The position numbers and the translations under genes were made by a program. DNA of 64,000 nucleotides from Latrodectus hesperus. Lineage: Eukaryota; Arthropoda; Arachnida; Araneae; Theridiidae. Below the pieces are notes generated by a model. That model was given only the letters and a program-made list of their open reading frames with translations. It made no database searches and was not told where the DNA came from. This document shows, one piece after another, positions 43,101-55,093 of the stretch (within the stretch, counting starts at the first letter, position 1; every line of letters begins with the position of its first letter). The stretch spans positions 37,150,113-37,214,112 of the forward strand of contig CM075853.1 of assembly GCA_037975125.1 (NCBI GenBank), given 5' to 3'.

Positions 43101-43438
43101 TTTAAGGCTTAATGTATATCTTCAGCAAAAAATAAATGTAACGCAGTCTTAGAACATAAATATTGAATTGCACTTTCTATAAGAACACACGAACTCAAAA
43201 ATTAGTTTTAAATTCACATAACCAATCAAAATAAACATTTTTATCAATAATGATTCAATATTACAAGAATACAATCTTTATTTCAAAAGTCAAATAAGAT
43301 GTTACAAGATAATTAAAAATCTGCTTAGATGTAAGTTAATGCACACAATGATTTATGAATTCATGTATTTTTAAAAGAAAAAAACGCAAAAAGGCAATAT
43401 TTCATTAAAATGAATCGTGCTACAACAGAGATCCACCT
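37175..43438. other. AT-rich non-coding DNA
   Basis: Over 6 kb has no recognisable gene or element. An interrupted inverted similarity lies around 37180-37230 (TTCTTAATTATGTCACT against AGTGACATAATTAAGAA), and a CA run at about 37496-37512. Frames at 38176-38361 and 38824-39075 are unrecognised and low complexity. Confidence 0.45.
37180..37229. repeat. perfect 18-bp inverted repeat
   Basis: TTCTTAATTATGTCACTC-type sequence at about 37181-37198 is complementary to the AGTGACATAATTAAGAA segment at about 37211-37227, with about 12 bases between. It lies directly after the TA array that follows the Tc1-like element. Confidence 0.7.
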
Positions 43439-43472
43439 ATATATATATATATATAATATATATATATATATA
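43439..43472. repeat. (TA)n microsatellite
   Basis: A TA run has one AATA interruption in the middle. Confidence 0.9.
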
Positions 43473-46225
43473 TTTATAATTCATTTGTATGGAATGTTTA
43501 AAATTTTTTTCCCATTCGCTTAGTTTATAAAAAATAAGCGCATTTCGCAAAATAAAAGATTTCGTTTTTAAAGATTTTAATAAGAAAAACATCCTTCATG
43601 ATTTAAAAAGGAAATATATTCTCCACTAAAAATAATTGGTTATAAAAGTTTTTTTTAATTAAAGAGAACATTTTTCGAAAAGACAAACTCATTGTAAAAA
43701 AAAAGTCGTATATATTTAATTTTTTTTAATTTTATAGAAAATTGAAAGATATGCTTTCTTATTATATGGAAAAGGCTTTTGTATGATTCTAAGAAATTTA
43801 AAATTTTTTTATTGAATATATTGTATCTGTAGTTTCTTTTTGACGAAATGGCATTAACCCCATATATATTATATATATATACATAATCATTTCTTTTAAT
43901 TAAAATAAGAATTTTTTTTAATTTCCCAAATAGTTAAAATTGTAATGATTTAAATATTTGTAAAAACGCGTTAATTTGCTATTTAATTATTAATTGATTT
44001 TAATTATTGTCGATACTTTTCAAAGTCAACATATTTTTTAAAATCATCAAATAATTTTCAAAATTATTGAAAGAAATAGCTCTGTTGCTTTATACACAAA
44101 TTGAAGAATTCCGACAAAATTTTAAAATTTTAATAGCTTAAAAAATATAAAGCTAACTTAATTGCTTAACAATATACTTCAGAGTATATTGTAAACTATT
44201 CATTTCAGTTGAAATTTTGTAAATTTTTTATTTGAATATAAATTTACATTCAAAACTTTTTTAAATATAATTTGAAGTCTATTATAAGGGAATTAATTTA
44301 GCTTTTAATTTCTTTACGTATTAAAATAACATGTATTAAAATACATATTAAATTCTTTGTACAGAAAGATTTCTATTTCTAACTATGCAAGAAATATCTC
44401 TCGATATATAATTCATGTTGCGATTAGACATTTTTTATATTTCTTAAATTATTTTGCACAAATAATAAAATGTATCTCACGCTAAAAATTTTTAGAAGGA
44501 GAAAAAAAGCAAGGAAATCTTAATGCTATTATTTCAATGCTATTCTAATAATTGAATATTTAATATAAAACATGTCAATATAACATTTTTTTCAAATATT
44601 CAAATTAGTCCTGCATTAAATATTTTTTTCCCTTCACTGAACTAAAACTGCTTTGGCATGCAAATCATTAACAGTGGCAAATTTAGCGAACTAATTTTTT
44701 TAAGAAAAGTACTTTAGTGAAATAAGGATTTGATTTCCTTCTTCTTTTGATGGTTATAAAATAAAAATATTTAGATAGTTTTCATTAGATTAAACAAATA
44801 TTTTTAAATAGTTATTATTAAAGAAGTATAAATATTCACAAAATTTATTTTTAAAAGTAAATTCATTAATCAGAAATGAATACTTTATCTAATTTCGACA
44901 GCATTAATTTTGCATTAAAGTTAACCCATTAAAAATACGTATCTTAATTCATTATTTTACCACAAAGATAAAATTTATTTCTTATGAAAAAATATCTTAT
45001 TGAAAGTTGAATTATTTAGCTTTATATTAGAATTAAGTCACACTAAAGTTTGTTTTCGTGTGTTTACACGAATGGAATAAAAAAGTCATAACTTATAGTA
45101 CTTATTTGAAAATATCTGTCTCAAGAATATAAACGTATAATCTTTAGTGCAATTGCAATTCTGTTAGATATTGAAGTATATAAAAAACAAAGCATAACAC
45201 TTAAAATATATTCATTAAATCAGTAAATCAAAATAATTCTTTTACATGCTAAAGGAAATTTCCTATTTTCCGGAATTTGTAAGTAACATAAACTTCTATT
45301 CAATGATTTTAAACTATATTTACGAAATATTAGTTTAACATATCCTTAATTTTATAAAAAAAAATTACTAAATTAATTTTTAACCTCATAATTAAAGAAT
45401 TAAACAGTTTAACATATTATCTGCTGTTTTCCTTATACGGAATAAAGCTTGTGATTACTGAATTCAAACATTTTTTAAATAGTTAAATTGATCATTAGAG
45501 TTTATGGTGAAATCATATTATAATGTCTAAGAAATAGATATGCATTTTTAAGCAAATATTTAAGGGAATATTTCTCGTAAATTTTCCAAAACTCGGAATT
45601 CTTGATGTATTTTAATATTATTTGCCAGTCCTACACCAAAATGTGAATTTAGGGAAAGTTTGAATCAAAACTAAAGTTTTCTTGCTAAAAATAATAGCTT
45701 CTTTGTGAAGTTATAGGCTTTAATCGTTACAAAATAATATATTTTTATGTGGAATGAGAAGAGTAACACTATTTTTATTCTATTATTTCGTAGAATTTAT
45801 TCCTCCAATTTTTGTAATTACTTTGTGATCTTAGTATTTCAAACAATGGTTGAAACATGTGTACTGAAATTTTGAGTGGTGTGAAGATGCTGACAAATTT
45901 GTGGAACTTGGGAATTTTCAAATTCCGTGGGAAACCAATAAATTTAAATTGAAAATAAATGTAATATTGGTATAGTAGATGCTTATTTCTAATCAATTTA
46001 TCGTAAAAACATCTGTCTAATGATACATTCCATGTGAGCTAGTCAATAAATCGCCTTCAGCTGGCCAGAACAAATTATTGAAATGTCATACTTTCACCTT
46101 GCCATTCTTGTTTGCGTATCTATCTATATATATAGGAGTGTGGTTTAATTTACCTTCACTCTCAGAAGCTAAATTCTAGTAGTTAGTTGCATCAGTGAAA
46201 ATATTACCGTTTTACAAACATTTTG
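43473..46225. other. AT-rich non-coding DNA
   Basis: A short TA run lies near 43863-43881. The 73-codon minus-strand frame at 45775-45996 is unrecognised. From about 46020 composition rises on approach to the piggyBac fragment and may include its 5' non-coding part, but no terminal repeat was found there. Confidence 0.4.
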
Positions 46226-46662
46226 TCTGATTCAAGCAGTGAAGAAGAATTTTATTTTTATGATGAAGATTACTCTTCGGACACGGATAGTGAATTTGAT
46301 GACTTTCTGGGGCTCGTAATTGGTACCCAGTTGACAGTTCAGCTGCGATATCTCCACCAGCATTTCCATTTACAAATAAATCAGAAGTCAACATATCTAT
46401 AGTGGATTCTTCAAATCCACTGGAGTATTTTCGCTATTTTTTTTTTTTGGTAACGAAATTTTAGAATTCATTATTTTAAATACTAATGAATACGCTAAGT
46501 TATATATTGAAAGTAATGAATTAAGCCCAAGTTCTCGTTCAGCTCAGTGGGAAAATATAAATAAAGAAGAATTGCTGGTTTTTCTTGCGTTAATCCTTAA
46601 CATGGGTATTTTTCAAAAACCCAAAGAAGAAATGTACTGGTCAAAAATATCTCTCGATTAAT
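46226..46662 (+). pseudogene. piggyBac-like transposase, N-terminal fragment
   Basis: From about 46226 the plus strand reads LSDSSSEEEF and YSSDTDSEFDDFLGL, an acidic leader typical of piggyBac transposases. The frame then shifts near 46310 and continues ARNWYPVDSSAA, VDSSNPLEYFRYF, ILNTNEYAKLYIE, SRSAQWENINKEELLVFLAL and LNMGIFQKPKEEMYWSK. The last blocks match the start of the DDE_Tnp_1_7 domain (the NPLEYF and EL..FLAL..NMG..KP....YWS pattern). The sequence diverges after YWSK and reaches a stop at 46660-46662, so the catalytic Asp residues are absent. A run of Ts at 46438-46448 has probably grown by slippage. It is a dead fragment. A piggyBac-type right terminus lies 1.1 kb to the right, but unity of the two is not proven. 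Confidence 0.85.
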
Positions 46663-47437
46663 TTTCATATTTTTAATTGTTTTTATAAATAAATATAATA
46701 AGTAATAAACCTTCAAAGAATAATTATAACATTTATTTGCAAATATTTTCATATCACATGTATAAAATAAAATATTTGGAAGCACTGCAGTAAGGGTATG
46801 CATCATACTAATATTTAAGCATAATTTACATTTTATTATAAATGTATATATATCTGATGAAATAATGCCATAAATATTAGTTTTCTATGGAAATAATTTC
46901 ATTATTAAAATTTAAATACAGTTAAATGTTAAAATATATTTTAATATTTTAAAATTTAAAGTTCTAAATTTTAAAATCAAGTGTGAGAGAATTTAGTTCA
47001 TTTTATAATATTATTTTTTTTTTCTTACATTCAACAAAAAATGATTTAAGCTTCAATATTTTATTTACATAAACACATATTTTGTATAACTAAAATTTCC
47101 GATTTTTTGTTAATCATTAATAAAAATAAATAAGTATTTAAACTGATAGAAACAAGTTATTCAGATTAGAAACAAGTTTATTAGAGTTATAAATGAAAAC
47201 TCTAGAAACAAATCATGATAAAATTGTTTAAAATACTAAATTCATTCAAATGTTTAAAAAAATAACACTCAATTTATTACTTATTTTATCAATTTTAATT
47301 TTAAGAAAATTTTTTAACTTTTTAAAATTTCATATTTTTAAATATTTAAATTATATGGATTCTCCTCAAATTTTAACCTTGTCGCTAAGTAACATATTAA
47401 TATAATCTCATATTGTCCAGTTTCCAATTACATTATA

Positions 47438-47440
<3 letters not shown>
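46663..47440. other. AT-rich non-coding DNA
   Basis: No transposase sequence continues here, so if this was the interior of a piggyBac element it has been replaced or has decayed beyond recognition. Confidence 0.4.

Positions 47441-47513
<73 letters not shown>
47441..47513. repeat. (TA)n microsatellite
   Basis: This is an uninterrupted TA run of about 36 units. Confidence 0.95.
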
Positions 47514-47517
<4 letters not shown>

Positions 47518-47769
47518 GCATTATACAAAGAAACTAAATAATGTTATTAATTTAAAAACTTGATAAAAATGTAATGAAAATTAGTATTATATATATTGTT
47601 TATAAATCGCAATAATTAGAGAGTCTTCAACTATGAAAATCTAAATGTGAATAAATACAGAAAAGTAAAACTGTTGCTTTCTTGAAATACTTTCGATTTC
47701 CGCTCACATTAGTTAAATCAACCATAACCGTTCAATAAGTTCCCAAGCCACGATTTCACGGCAATCCAT

Positions 47770-47897
47770 TAATTCGGGGGGTTGAATTTAAAGCACTGCA
47801 GTGAAGCCAGTTGCCCCTACCAAGGGGCTCGGGATAGCCGGAAAACGCACAGAAATTTTTGCCCAAGTGTACTCGGGATAGCCGGTTAAAGGGTTAA
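47770..47897 (-). mobile_element. right terminus of a piggyBac-like transposon
   Basis: Read on the minus strand from the edge, the sequence is TTAA (47897-47894), then CCCTTTAACCGG, then CTATCCCGAG. A TTAA target followed by CCC is the signature of piggyBac ends. Two identical 14-bp subterminal direct repeats CTCGGGATAGCCGG (plus strand) lie at 47828-47841 and 47872-47885, 44 bases apart. A small inverted repeat GCCCC/GGGGC lies near 47813-47828. The block is much more G+C-rich than its surroundings. The matching left terminus was not found. It may belong to the transposase fragment at 46226-46662, or be an independent small relative. Confidence 0.75.
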
Positions 47898-48227
47898 TAG
47901 TATTTGTTGTTGTTGTTTACTAATGACACTTTTGGACAAGCCAAGCTCAATATGCTATGCGAATTAAGTTGATTGGGAGCGTCTTTCGTTGTAAACAGAG
48001 CACCATGAAGGTGAAAGTACGACTTTGCTCTACACACATGCCATAGGTACCCGTTTATAGGGTAGGCAACCATTCATACCTCATTCATACAAGGAAATGA
48101 CAAAGACAGGATAGATAGAGAGAGAGAGAGTACATCCATGCCCGAACCGGGATTCGAACCGAGGACCTCCTTATCCGTAGTCAGGCACGCTGACCACTAG
48201 ACAAGTTGGTCGGCCAATAGTATTTGT
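47896..48227 (-). repeat. tRNA-derived SINE (family 1, copy 1) with 12-bp target duplication
   Basis: On the minus strand the copy begins with a tRNA-like head: CCAACTTGTCTAGTGGTCAG (A box), then GGTTCGAATCCCGG (B box) and GGTTCGGGCA. A unique body follows, with a CT-rich stretch and an AACAACAACAACA tail. The body spans 47908-48215. A perfect 12-bp duplication AATAGTATTTGT flanks it at 47896-47907 and 48216-48227, proving a retroposed insertion. The left duplication overlaps the TTAA of the piggyBac-like terminus, so the SINE landed exactly at that element's edge. The head most resembles tRNA-Cys in its anticodon-to-T-arm region, judged with the help of copy 2. Confidence 0.92.
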
Positions 48228-49476
48228 AAAATCTGCATTGTTTATTCTTTAACATAACATGTATAATGTTATAGTGAATTAAGTGTATTTTTATATATTT
48301 TAAAAGAAGTTATAGTTGAATGCATTATTTATTGTGCTTTTTTGAATACATCGTTCTGAAACTGAAACTGCTTCCTTTTTTTAAACTATAATTAAAAGTG
48401 CCAGTTAGTATATTGTCCTCTACGTTAAAGAGACTGTGTATAAGTCCAGACCAAAACATTTACTTTCTTGACGCAAACGATATTTCAAGAGCCAGACGAA
48501 TATAGTACATCCTATCTCTGAATTCTTTTTCGAAACATCTATTACGTCTAAAATTCTAAGCACCAATACTTGCTCAAATATATATTCTTCATATTCAAAA
48601 ATAAAATCTGGCAGCGCATGAACAGAACATAAAACTCATTCTTCATTCTTTGAACTTATTAACGTTGCATGTTTTCGATGTGTACAAATTGAAGTAAGCT
48701 ATTGCTTACTTACAGTATGACAAGTTTGAATCGTCTCATCATAAACAATCAACTAAAATGAAATTATTCATCATCTTTTAATTAATACATGTTTCTGTTA
48801 AATTGTACTTCAATCTGAGCTGCAAACAATTTTAGCATCATGTTCCAAAAGTGTCAGCCCCATAACTTAACCTAACTTGTATTTGTTTATATGAAAATAA
48901 TAAATTCATTTTTTTTATATTTGATTTTCTATTTGACTGTCCCATATTATTATTAAAAAATTAATAATTTTTAATAATTAATATTTGTATTTATATAAGT
49001 GATAAAAATAATTACAATAGAGTAAGAATTTTATATTGCTGGAGAAATGTCAGGCATTGATCTAACGATGGCCTTTTAGAAAGGATAATTTTTAACTAAT
49101 TGTTAATGATAGAGTTAATGACCAAAAATGGCAAAGAAAATTAACTGTTGACCATACACGCACAATGATAGCTTAAAACGTGTTACCATATATTGCTCAT
49201 CAGCATATAAAGAATAAGTTTAAACTTATGGTCTTTTAAAACATATTTATGCATTTATACTAAAATGAGGGATTTTCCACATTTAGCAGTTGCGTCTTAC
49301 ATGAGCTGAGCAAGATGTCGATTGGTTTTTGCCCAAAAGTTGATAAACGCTTTTGATATTGTTATAATAATCCAGTGAAACATTTTTCACTGTATTTAAA
49401 TAAAAGATTAGATTAAAATATGGAAGATTTTAAATTCTAAGGTACTTGAGTAGCAACTTTTAATTTTCAGAGTTAG
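48228..49476. other. AT-rich non-coding DNA
   Basis: A slightly richer stretch at 48410-48700 has no recognised frame or terminal repeats. Confidence 0.4.
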
Positions 49477-49771
49477 GGAACTACAGGGGAGTTTGTGGAA
49501 CCCCGAAAAATCCCCGGAAACTTTTACGGACTTACTACCGACATTTTGGAGTTTCGAGAAGGAGGGCGAGAAATGAAAAATTACAATTATGAAGTATTGA
49601 ATGTCCTAATTATTGCGTTTTCTGCTTTCAAAGCAAGCAAAATTACCCAGATCAAAATAAATATTATTCCTACTTCCCTTTGAACGACGATCCCCGGAAT
49701 TTCCGGGTATCGAAGTTCAAAATCCCCGGAATTCCGGGGTTTCCCCGGAGCACAAACACTCCTGGAACTAT
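49477..49771. mobile_element. 279-bp non-autonomous inverted-repeat element, hAT-like
   Basis: The body is 49485-49763. The left end AGGGGAGTTTGTG and the complement of the right end AGGAGTGTTTGTG form an imperfect inverted pair. Both ends continue into CCCCGGAA-rich sequence. Flanks GGAACTAC (49477-49484) and GGAACTAT (49764-49771) agree at 7 of 8 positions, a good 8-bp target duplication. An 8-bp duplication with C/AGGGGTGTTTG-type ends fits hAT elements. Inside is a perfect 16-bp palindrome CCCCGGAATTCCGGGG (49724-49739) and further TCCCCGGAA copies at about 49511 and 49691. The 62- and 67-codon frames across it are artefacts of the element. Confidence 0.75.
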
Positions 49772-51130
<1,359 letters not shown>

Positions 51131-51800
51131 GCTTCAACATTCCCGACAATTTTTTCATCTCTAGGTGTCGGTGATGTAGAGGGGCATTTTCGGAACCTTT
51201 TGCAGTGAAGTTGTTTTAACACTGTTTTGCACACATAAAGATTCATATGAGGATGAGCATAATCAAGTAAAAGAATAAATGCGCATGCCAGTATGGCATG
51301 TCGCTGGTTTTTGATTTTTGTTCTCAACTTATAATGTAGAACATTAACTGTTAGAATCAGAATTCTTTGTTGGAGTCAGTCATTACAAAAGAAATGGATC
51401 ATCTACTTCAAAGTACAAAGTAAGCATGACTTCTAGCTCTTGCGGATGAACGAATCTTATTTGGCCAAGGAGATGAAGACTGTTGAGGTTTGGTTTGTTT
51501 GTCGCTCAACGGTTATTTTTTGCACACATGGGCTAATTAGACCGGGACTTACGGTTTAAAGTGGATTCCGAACCACTACAATGAAGACTGTTGATAATCC
51601 ATGTTTATGTTTAGTGGCCGCATCAAAGTGATGATACCACATATCATTAATGGCAATAATTTTTGAAAGGAAATAGTCTCTTTTTGGTTACACATCAAAT
51701 GTTTTATGCAAACATGTAAGCGATAACAATCTGCTCCTGTGGCAGACGTTTCAGAACCTATTGGCCTCAAGCCTTTCTAATGAGCATCCCTTCATATAAA
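51131..51800 (-). pseudogene. fossil mariner-type transposase, split by a SINE
   Basis: On the minus strand, about 51672-51599 reads LSKIIAINDMWYHHFDAATK, which aligns with the mariner block around GDETW...HyDPetK. Further along, 51283-51200 reads FILLLDYAHPH, then MNLYVCKTVLKQLHC, aligning with the LLLHDNARPH block and the following helix. Shortly after, CTACATCACCGACACCTAG resembles a shifted remnant of the codons for YSPDLA. Order and spacing are right for the DDE domain of a mariner. The frame differs between blocks, the first catalytic Asp reads Asn (IND for GDE) and HDN reads LDY, so it is long dead. A truncated SINE (51487-51580) separates the two blocks. Terminal repeats were not found. 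Confidence 0.7.
51473..51594 (-). repeat. 5'-truncated SINE (family 2, copy 1) with 14-bp target duplication
   Basis: The body is 51487-51580. The perfect 14-bp repeat ATGAAGACTGTTGA lies at 51473-51486 and 51581-51594. On the minus strand it matches the 3' part of the copy at 52742-52916, for example GGTCTAATTA followed by C-A-rich sequence and TGCAAAAAATAACCGTTGA. It ends in a CAAACAAACCAAACC tail. The tRNA-like head is missing, as in a 5'-truncated retroposition. It interrupts the mariner fossil, so it inserted later. Confidence 0.85.
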
Positions 51801-52741
51801 ATTGAGTAAAGATTTCAATGATTCATGTACATTTTAACGATTCTCCCGATAGAGGAATCTCATCAGTTATTTCAGATGAGACAGAGAAAATTTCTTCTTC
51901 AGCGATAATCACATGTGCTTGACAGGGTCGTGTCCACATTGCGAAAAGCACTTTGCGCTATAAACATTTTACGTACGATAATAAATTTTTCCAACACTAA
52001 CATTTTCCGCTATTAAAATTTCATTAACTTCACATCAAGTATTTGGAGACATTCGATATGAACGCCACTGCTGAAGTAGTTCTTAGGTTGTAACACAAAT
52101 ACTTGTCATTATCTGAAAATATGACATTTGAATACAGAGTTTAGTGTCCTTAGTGAGGAGAATGCAGTGTTTTGTATCTCAAGACAATAATGCAATCAAC
52201 AATCCAACTTCCATTAGGGAACTTTTTACACGCATGAAAAATAATTCAAACCGAGCTCAAACTGATTTCTATATGTTGATAGCCTCATACCTCTTTTTAA
52301 AAAATAATTCGTTTTTCATATTTCTTAAGAGGTTTTACAAATAAAACTGATACATCGTTAATATTTTCTCAGACTTTAAAACTTGATCAGAAAATTTATT
52401 TAATACTTGCCATAAAATATAAACTATACGTATCATTTAAAAGAAAAGAATACCCTGAAAATGTAAAATTTTGTAAATAAAATTCATAATAAACACATTG
52501 TTTTAGTAGTTTTCCAGCATTTTAGATCAACATTGAAATAGAAAATTTGCATTTCATTAAAACTTTTTCATAAACGTCAACAATGTATTGCACTTCTACT
52601 GTTTTGCACAAAGAATGTACCCTTAATATTCCGAAGAAACCTTACTTTGCAAATACATTTTATATATACGCAAAAGTCAGTGGAATAAAAAATGTCTAAA
52701 TTATTTGAAAATTTGATTCATTTAGCTTTCATCTCTTCACG
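51801..52741. other. intermediate-composition DNA, possible further mariner remains
   Basis: The stretch 51800-52120 is richer than background and would correspond to the N-terminal half of the mariner on the minus strand, but no helix-turn-helix motif could be read. The rest is AT-rich with one unrecognised 66-codon frame (52144-52344). Confidence 0.3.
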
Positions 52742-52916
52742 TTTAGATTGTTAGTTGTTCAATGGTAATTTTTTGCATATGTGAGTTAATTAGACCAGAA
52801 CTTATAGTTTAGACGGGATTTCAAGTATAACAAACATCTTTGCCTGACATGGGATTCAAACCCATGAATTGGTGAATGGAAGATTCGAGTGCTTACCACT
52901 TGGTTGCCAGCTAGGC
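52742..52916 (-). repeat. tRNA-derived SINE (family 2, copy 2)
   Basis: On the minus strand the head GCCTAGCTGGCAACCAAGTG starts the copy and GGGTTTGAATCCCATGTCAGGC carries the B box. GCCTAGC and GTCAGGC can pair as an acceptor-like stem. The body ATCCCGTCTAAAC, then TTCTGGTCTAATTAACTCAC and GCAAAAAATTACCATTGA, is shared with the truncated copy inside the mariner fossil. The flanks show only an imperfect duplication. This is a pol III retroposon, not a working tRNA gene. Confidence 0.8.
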
Positions 52917-54798
52917 TTGCATTTCCTCTGATTTTAGTTCAAATGCCGTTGAACTAAAATCTATTGAAATAACATAACTGTATTTATTGAAAATTGTGAT
53001 GATTATATACTTGTGTCTCAACAATTGTAACAGAAGATAAATTTAAATTTGTCACATGATATAATCTTAGCAAAAGAAAAAGATATAAAATCAATATTTT
53101 ATTATGAAATGAGAGGGAAATTTCTAATAATGATACTAATTTTTTTGTGGTTAATTTCTGGAAATTTCAATAACTAATAAAGTTATAAGGAATATAAGGT
53201 TTTCTAAATTACCTTTAAATCCAGTTTCATTTCTCCAGAATACTTCTGTTCAACTTCAGCACAAAATTCAATTATTAATCGAAACAAATTTCCACAAATA
53301 TCCTAAATCCTATTCTCTCTCTCTCTCTCTGGAGTACTTAAAATTACTTAGTAATCATACCTTTATACAATTTTTTTCTCATTTGAAACAACAAAAACTA
53401 AAACACTAATTTGATTGAATTTTTTATCAATCTAATTATTTTATATTTTGTTTATATTCAGCTGAATTAAATAAAATTGACTTTGCTGAGATCTAGAAAA
53501 CTATAGTTTTTAACTGGATAATTTAAAAATTGATACTTAAGAACAAATGATTAAACAGGTTTTGACTATAATGCACATTATAACACACACACACACACCA
53601 TTTACCAATTATTCTAGAATAGATATTCACATATGATGTATTTTGTCAGTACAATTTATACTAGCTTTTATCTTTACAGGTAAAATAATTAGATGAAATA
53701 TTACAATTTGGGGAATCGTGTACTTCAACCAACTAAACTTACAACCAAAGATTAAAAAAACATATGAAATATTTAACCTATTTAGCCCATTCTTCTTTAG
53801 TACTTCAAAATTAATTTTAATGATATAGATGAAAATTCTATTAAAATCAAATTTAAAAAATGATAAAACTAACAACATACTCAAAATATAATATTCAACA
53901 AAATGTTTCTATATCATAATCGTCATCAACTAATAAATAAAAATTTTCATAAACGTATGACAAGAAAATCTCTTAGCTCAATTAACGGGTTTCTAAACTA
54001 GATTTATCAAAAAAAGAATTTTTTTAGCTTCTTAAGTCTATTAAAAATGTATTAATATAAGATCCAATCAGGCGAAACAATTTTTTGATATAATCATGCA
54101 TCAAAATTAAATATGCATGTTCAGAATTTTGTTATCTTTAATACTAGCTGGTTCAGATATTCAACTGCTAATTTTTTCTAACATTTTTATCGTAGTTAAA
54201 TTTTTATTCTACATATAACTTTATATGTATAATGATTTTTTAAATCATGGTAGCACTATTACAACAAGATTAAGGCATCCCCAAATATGTCAAATGGCTT
54301 ACAAATATATATGAATTCATTATCATAATTAGGATTTCTGGCAATGTCATGTAACATACTTTATATGAATTTCAAAAGCGTATGTATGTGTACATTAATT
54401 TTAACTACAAAAATAATGCACATTCCCTTGAATGAAAAACATTTTTCCAGAAACATGAGTTTTGCTGCAGATTAAAATATGCATTTAAAATTAAAATATA
54501 TTAGTATTTTTCATCAAAAATTTGTATTAAATTATTCATATATAAAACCAAAAAAAATTATAAATATAATAGATTTGAATTATAGTTTTATGCAGTAAAA
54601 TATTTACGTTCTATAGAAATTATAGTCTATATACAAAATTTAGTAGATTCAAAATCAAATGAAACAAAAAGAACTTATTTAGAGACCAGTTTTTGACATT
54701 AGAAGTGAGTAATTCCATTATAATTTCAGCTTCAATGAAAAGTCAGCTCATTTCACTGAATAACTTTGTTAAATGTAACTCAAAATATACAACTTTAG
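52917..54798. other. AT-rich non-coding DNA with short simple repeats
   Basis: A (CT)n run lies at 53314-53330 and a (CA)n run at about 53583-53598. The 85-codon minus-strand frame at 53627-53884 is hydrophobic and low complexity with no recognised domain. Confidence 0.45.
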
Positions 54799-55093
54799 CA
54801 TTTCTTTAAAAAAAAATCTTGCCCAACTTGTCTAGTGGTCAGCGTACCTGACTGCAGATAGGGAGGTCCTGGGTTTGAATCCCGGTTCGGGCATGGATGT
54901 ACTATCTTTATCTATTCAGTCTTTGTCCTTTCCTTGTAGGAATGGTATGTAAATGGTTGTCTGCTCTATAAACATGTATCTACAGCATGTATGTACTGAG
55001 GAAGTCAGACTCCACACCTAAATGGTTCAGCTGGAAAAGTGGTGCAGCGCATTCTATAATGCCAGCCTGGCTGGCACATGACAACATTTCTTA
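54799..55093 (+). repeat. tRNA-derived SINE (family 1, copy 2)
   Basis: The head at 54821-54893 reads GCCCAACTTGTCTAGTGGTC, then GACTGCAGATAGGGAGGTCC, then GGGTTTGAATCCCGGTTCGG. The segment GACTGCAGAT...GAGGTCC matches the anticodon arm and variable region of tRNA-Cys(GCA), suggesting the parent tRNA. The first 170 bases or so match copy 1 (47908-48215, opposite strand). The 3' part is far more diverged. The flanks CATTTCTTT (54799-54807) and CATTTCTTA (55085-55093) form an imperfect target duplication. Confidence 0.88.

Noticed and set aside
44921..44940. TTAACCCATTAAAAATACG as the left end of the piggyBac element
   Set aside because: Only the TTAACCC part resembles the right terminus TTAACCCTTTAACCGG. 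The inner repeats are absent and the distance to the transposase fragment is too large.
52840..52916. Functional tRNA gene on the minus strand
   Set aside because: A and B boxes and a partial acceptor stem are present, but the downstream body is shared with a truncated copy at 51487-51580, so it is a SINE.
54821..54893. Functional tRNA gene
   Set aside because: The tRNA-like head has mismatched acceptor pairing, is followed by a SINE body, and recurs at 47908-48215 with a target duplication.
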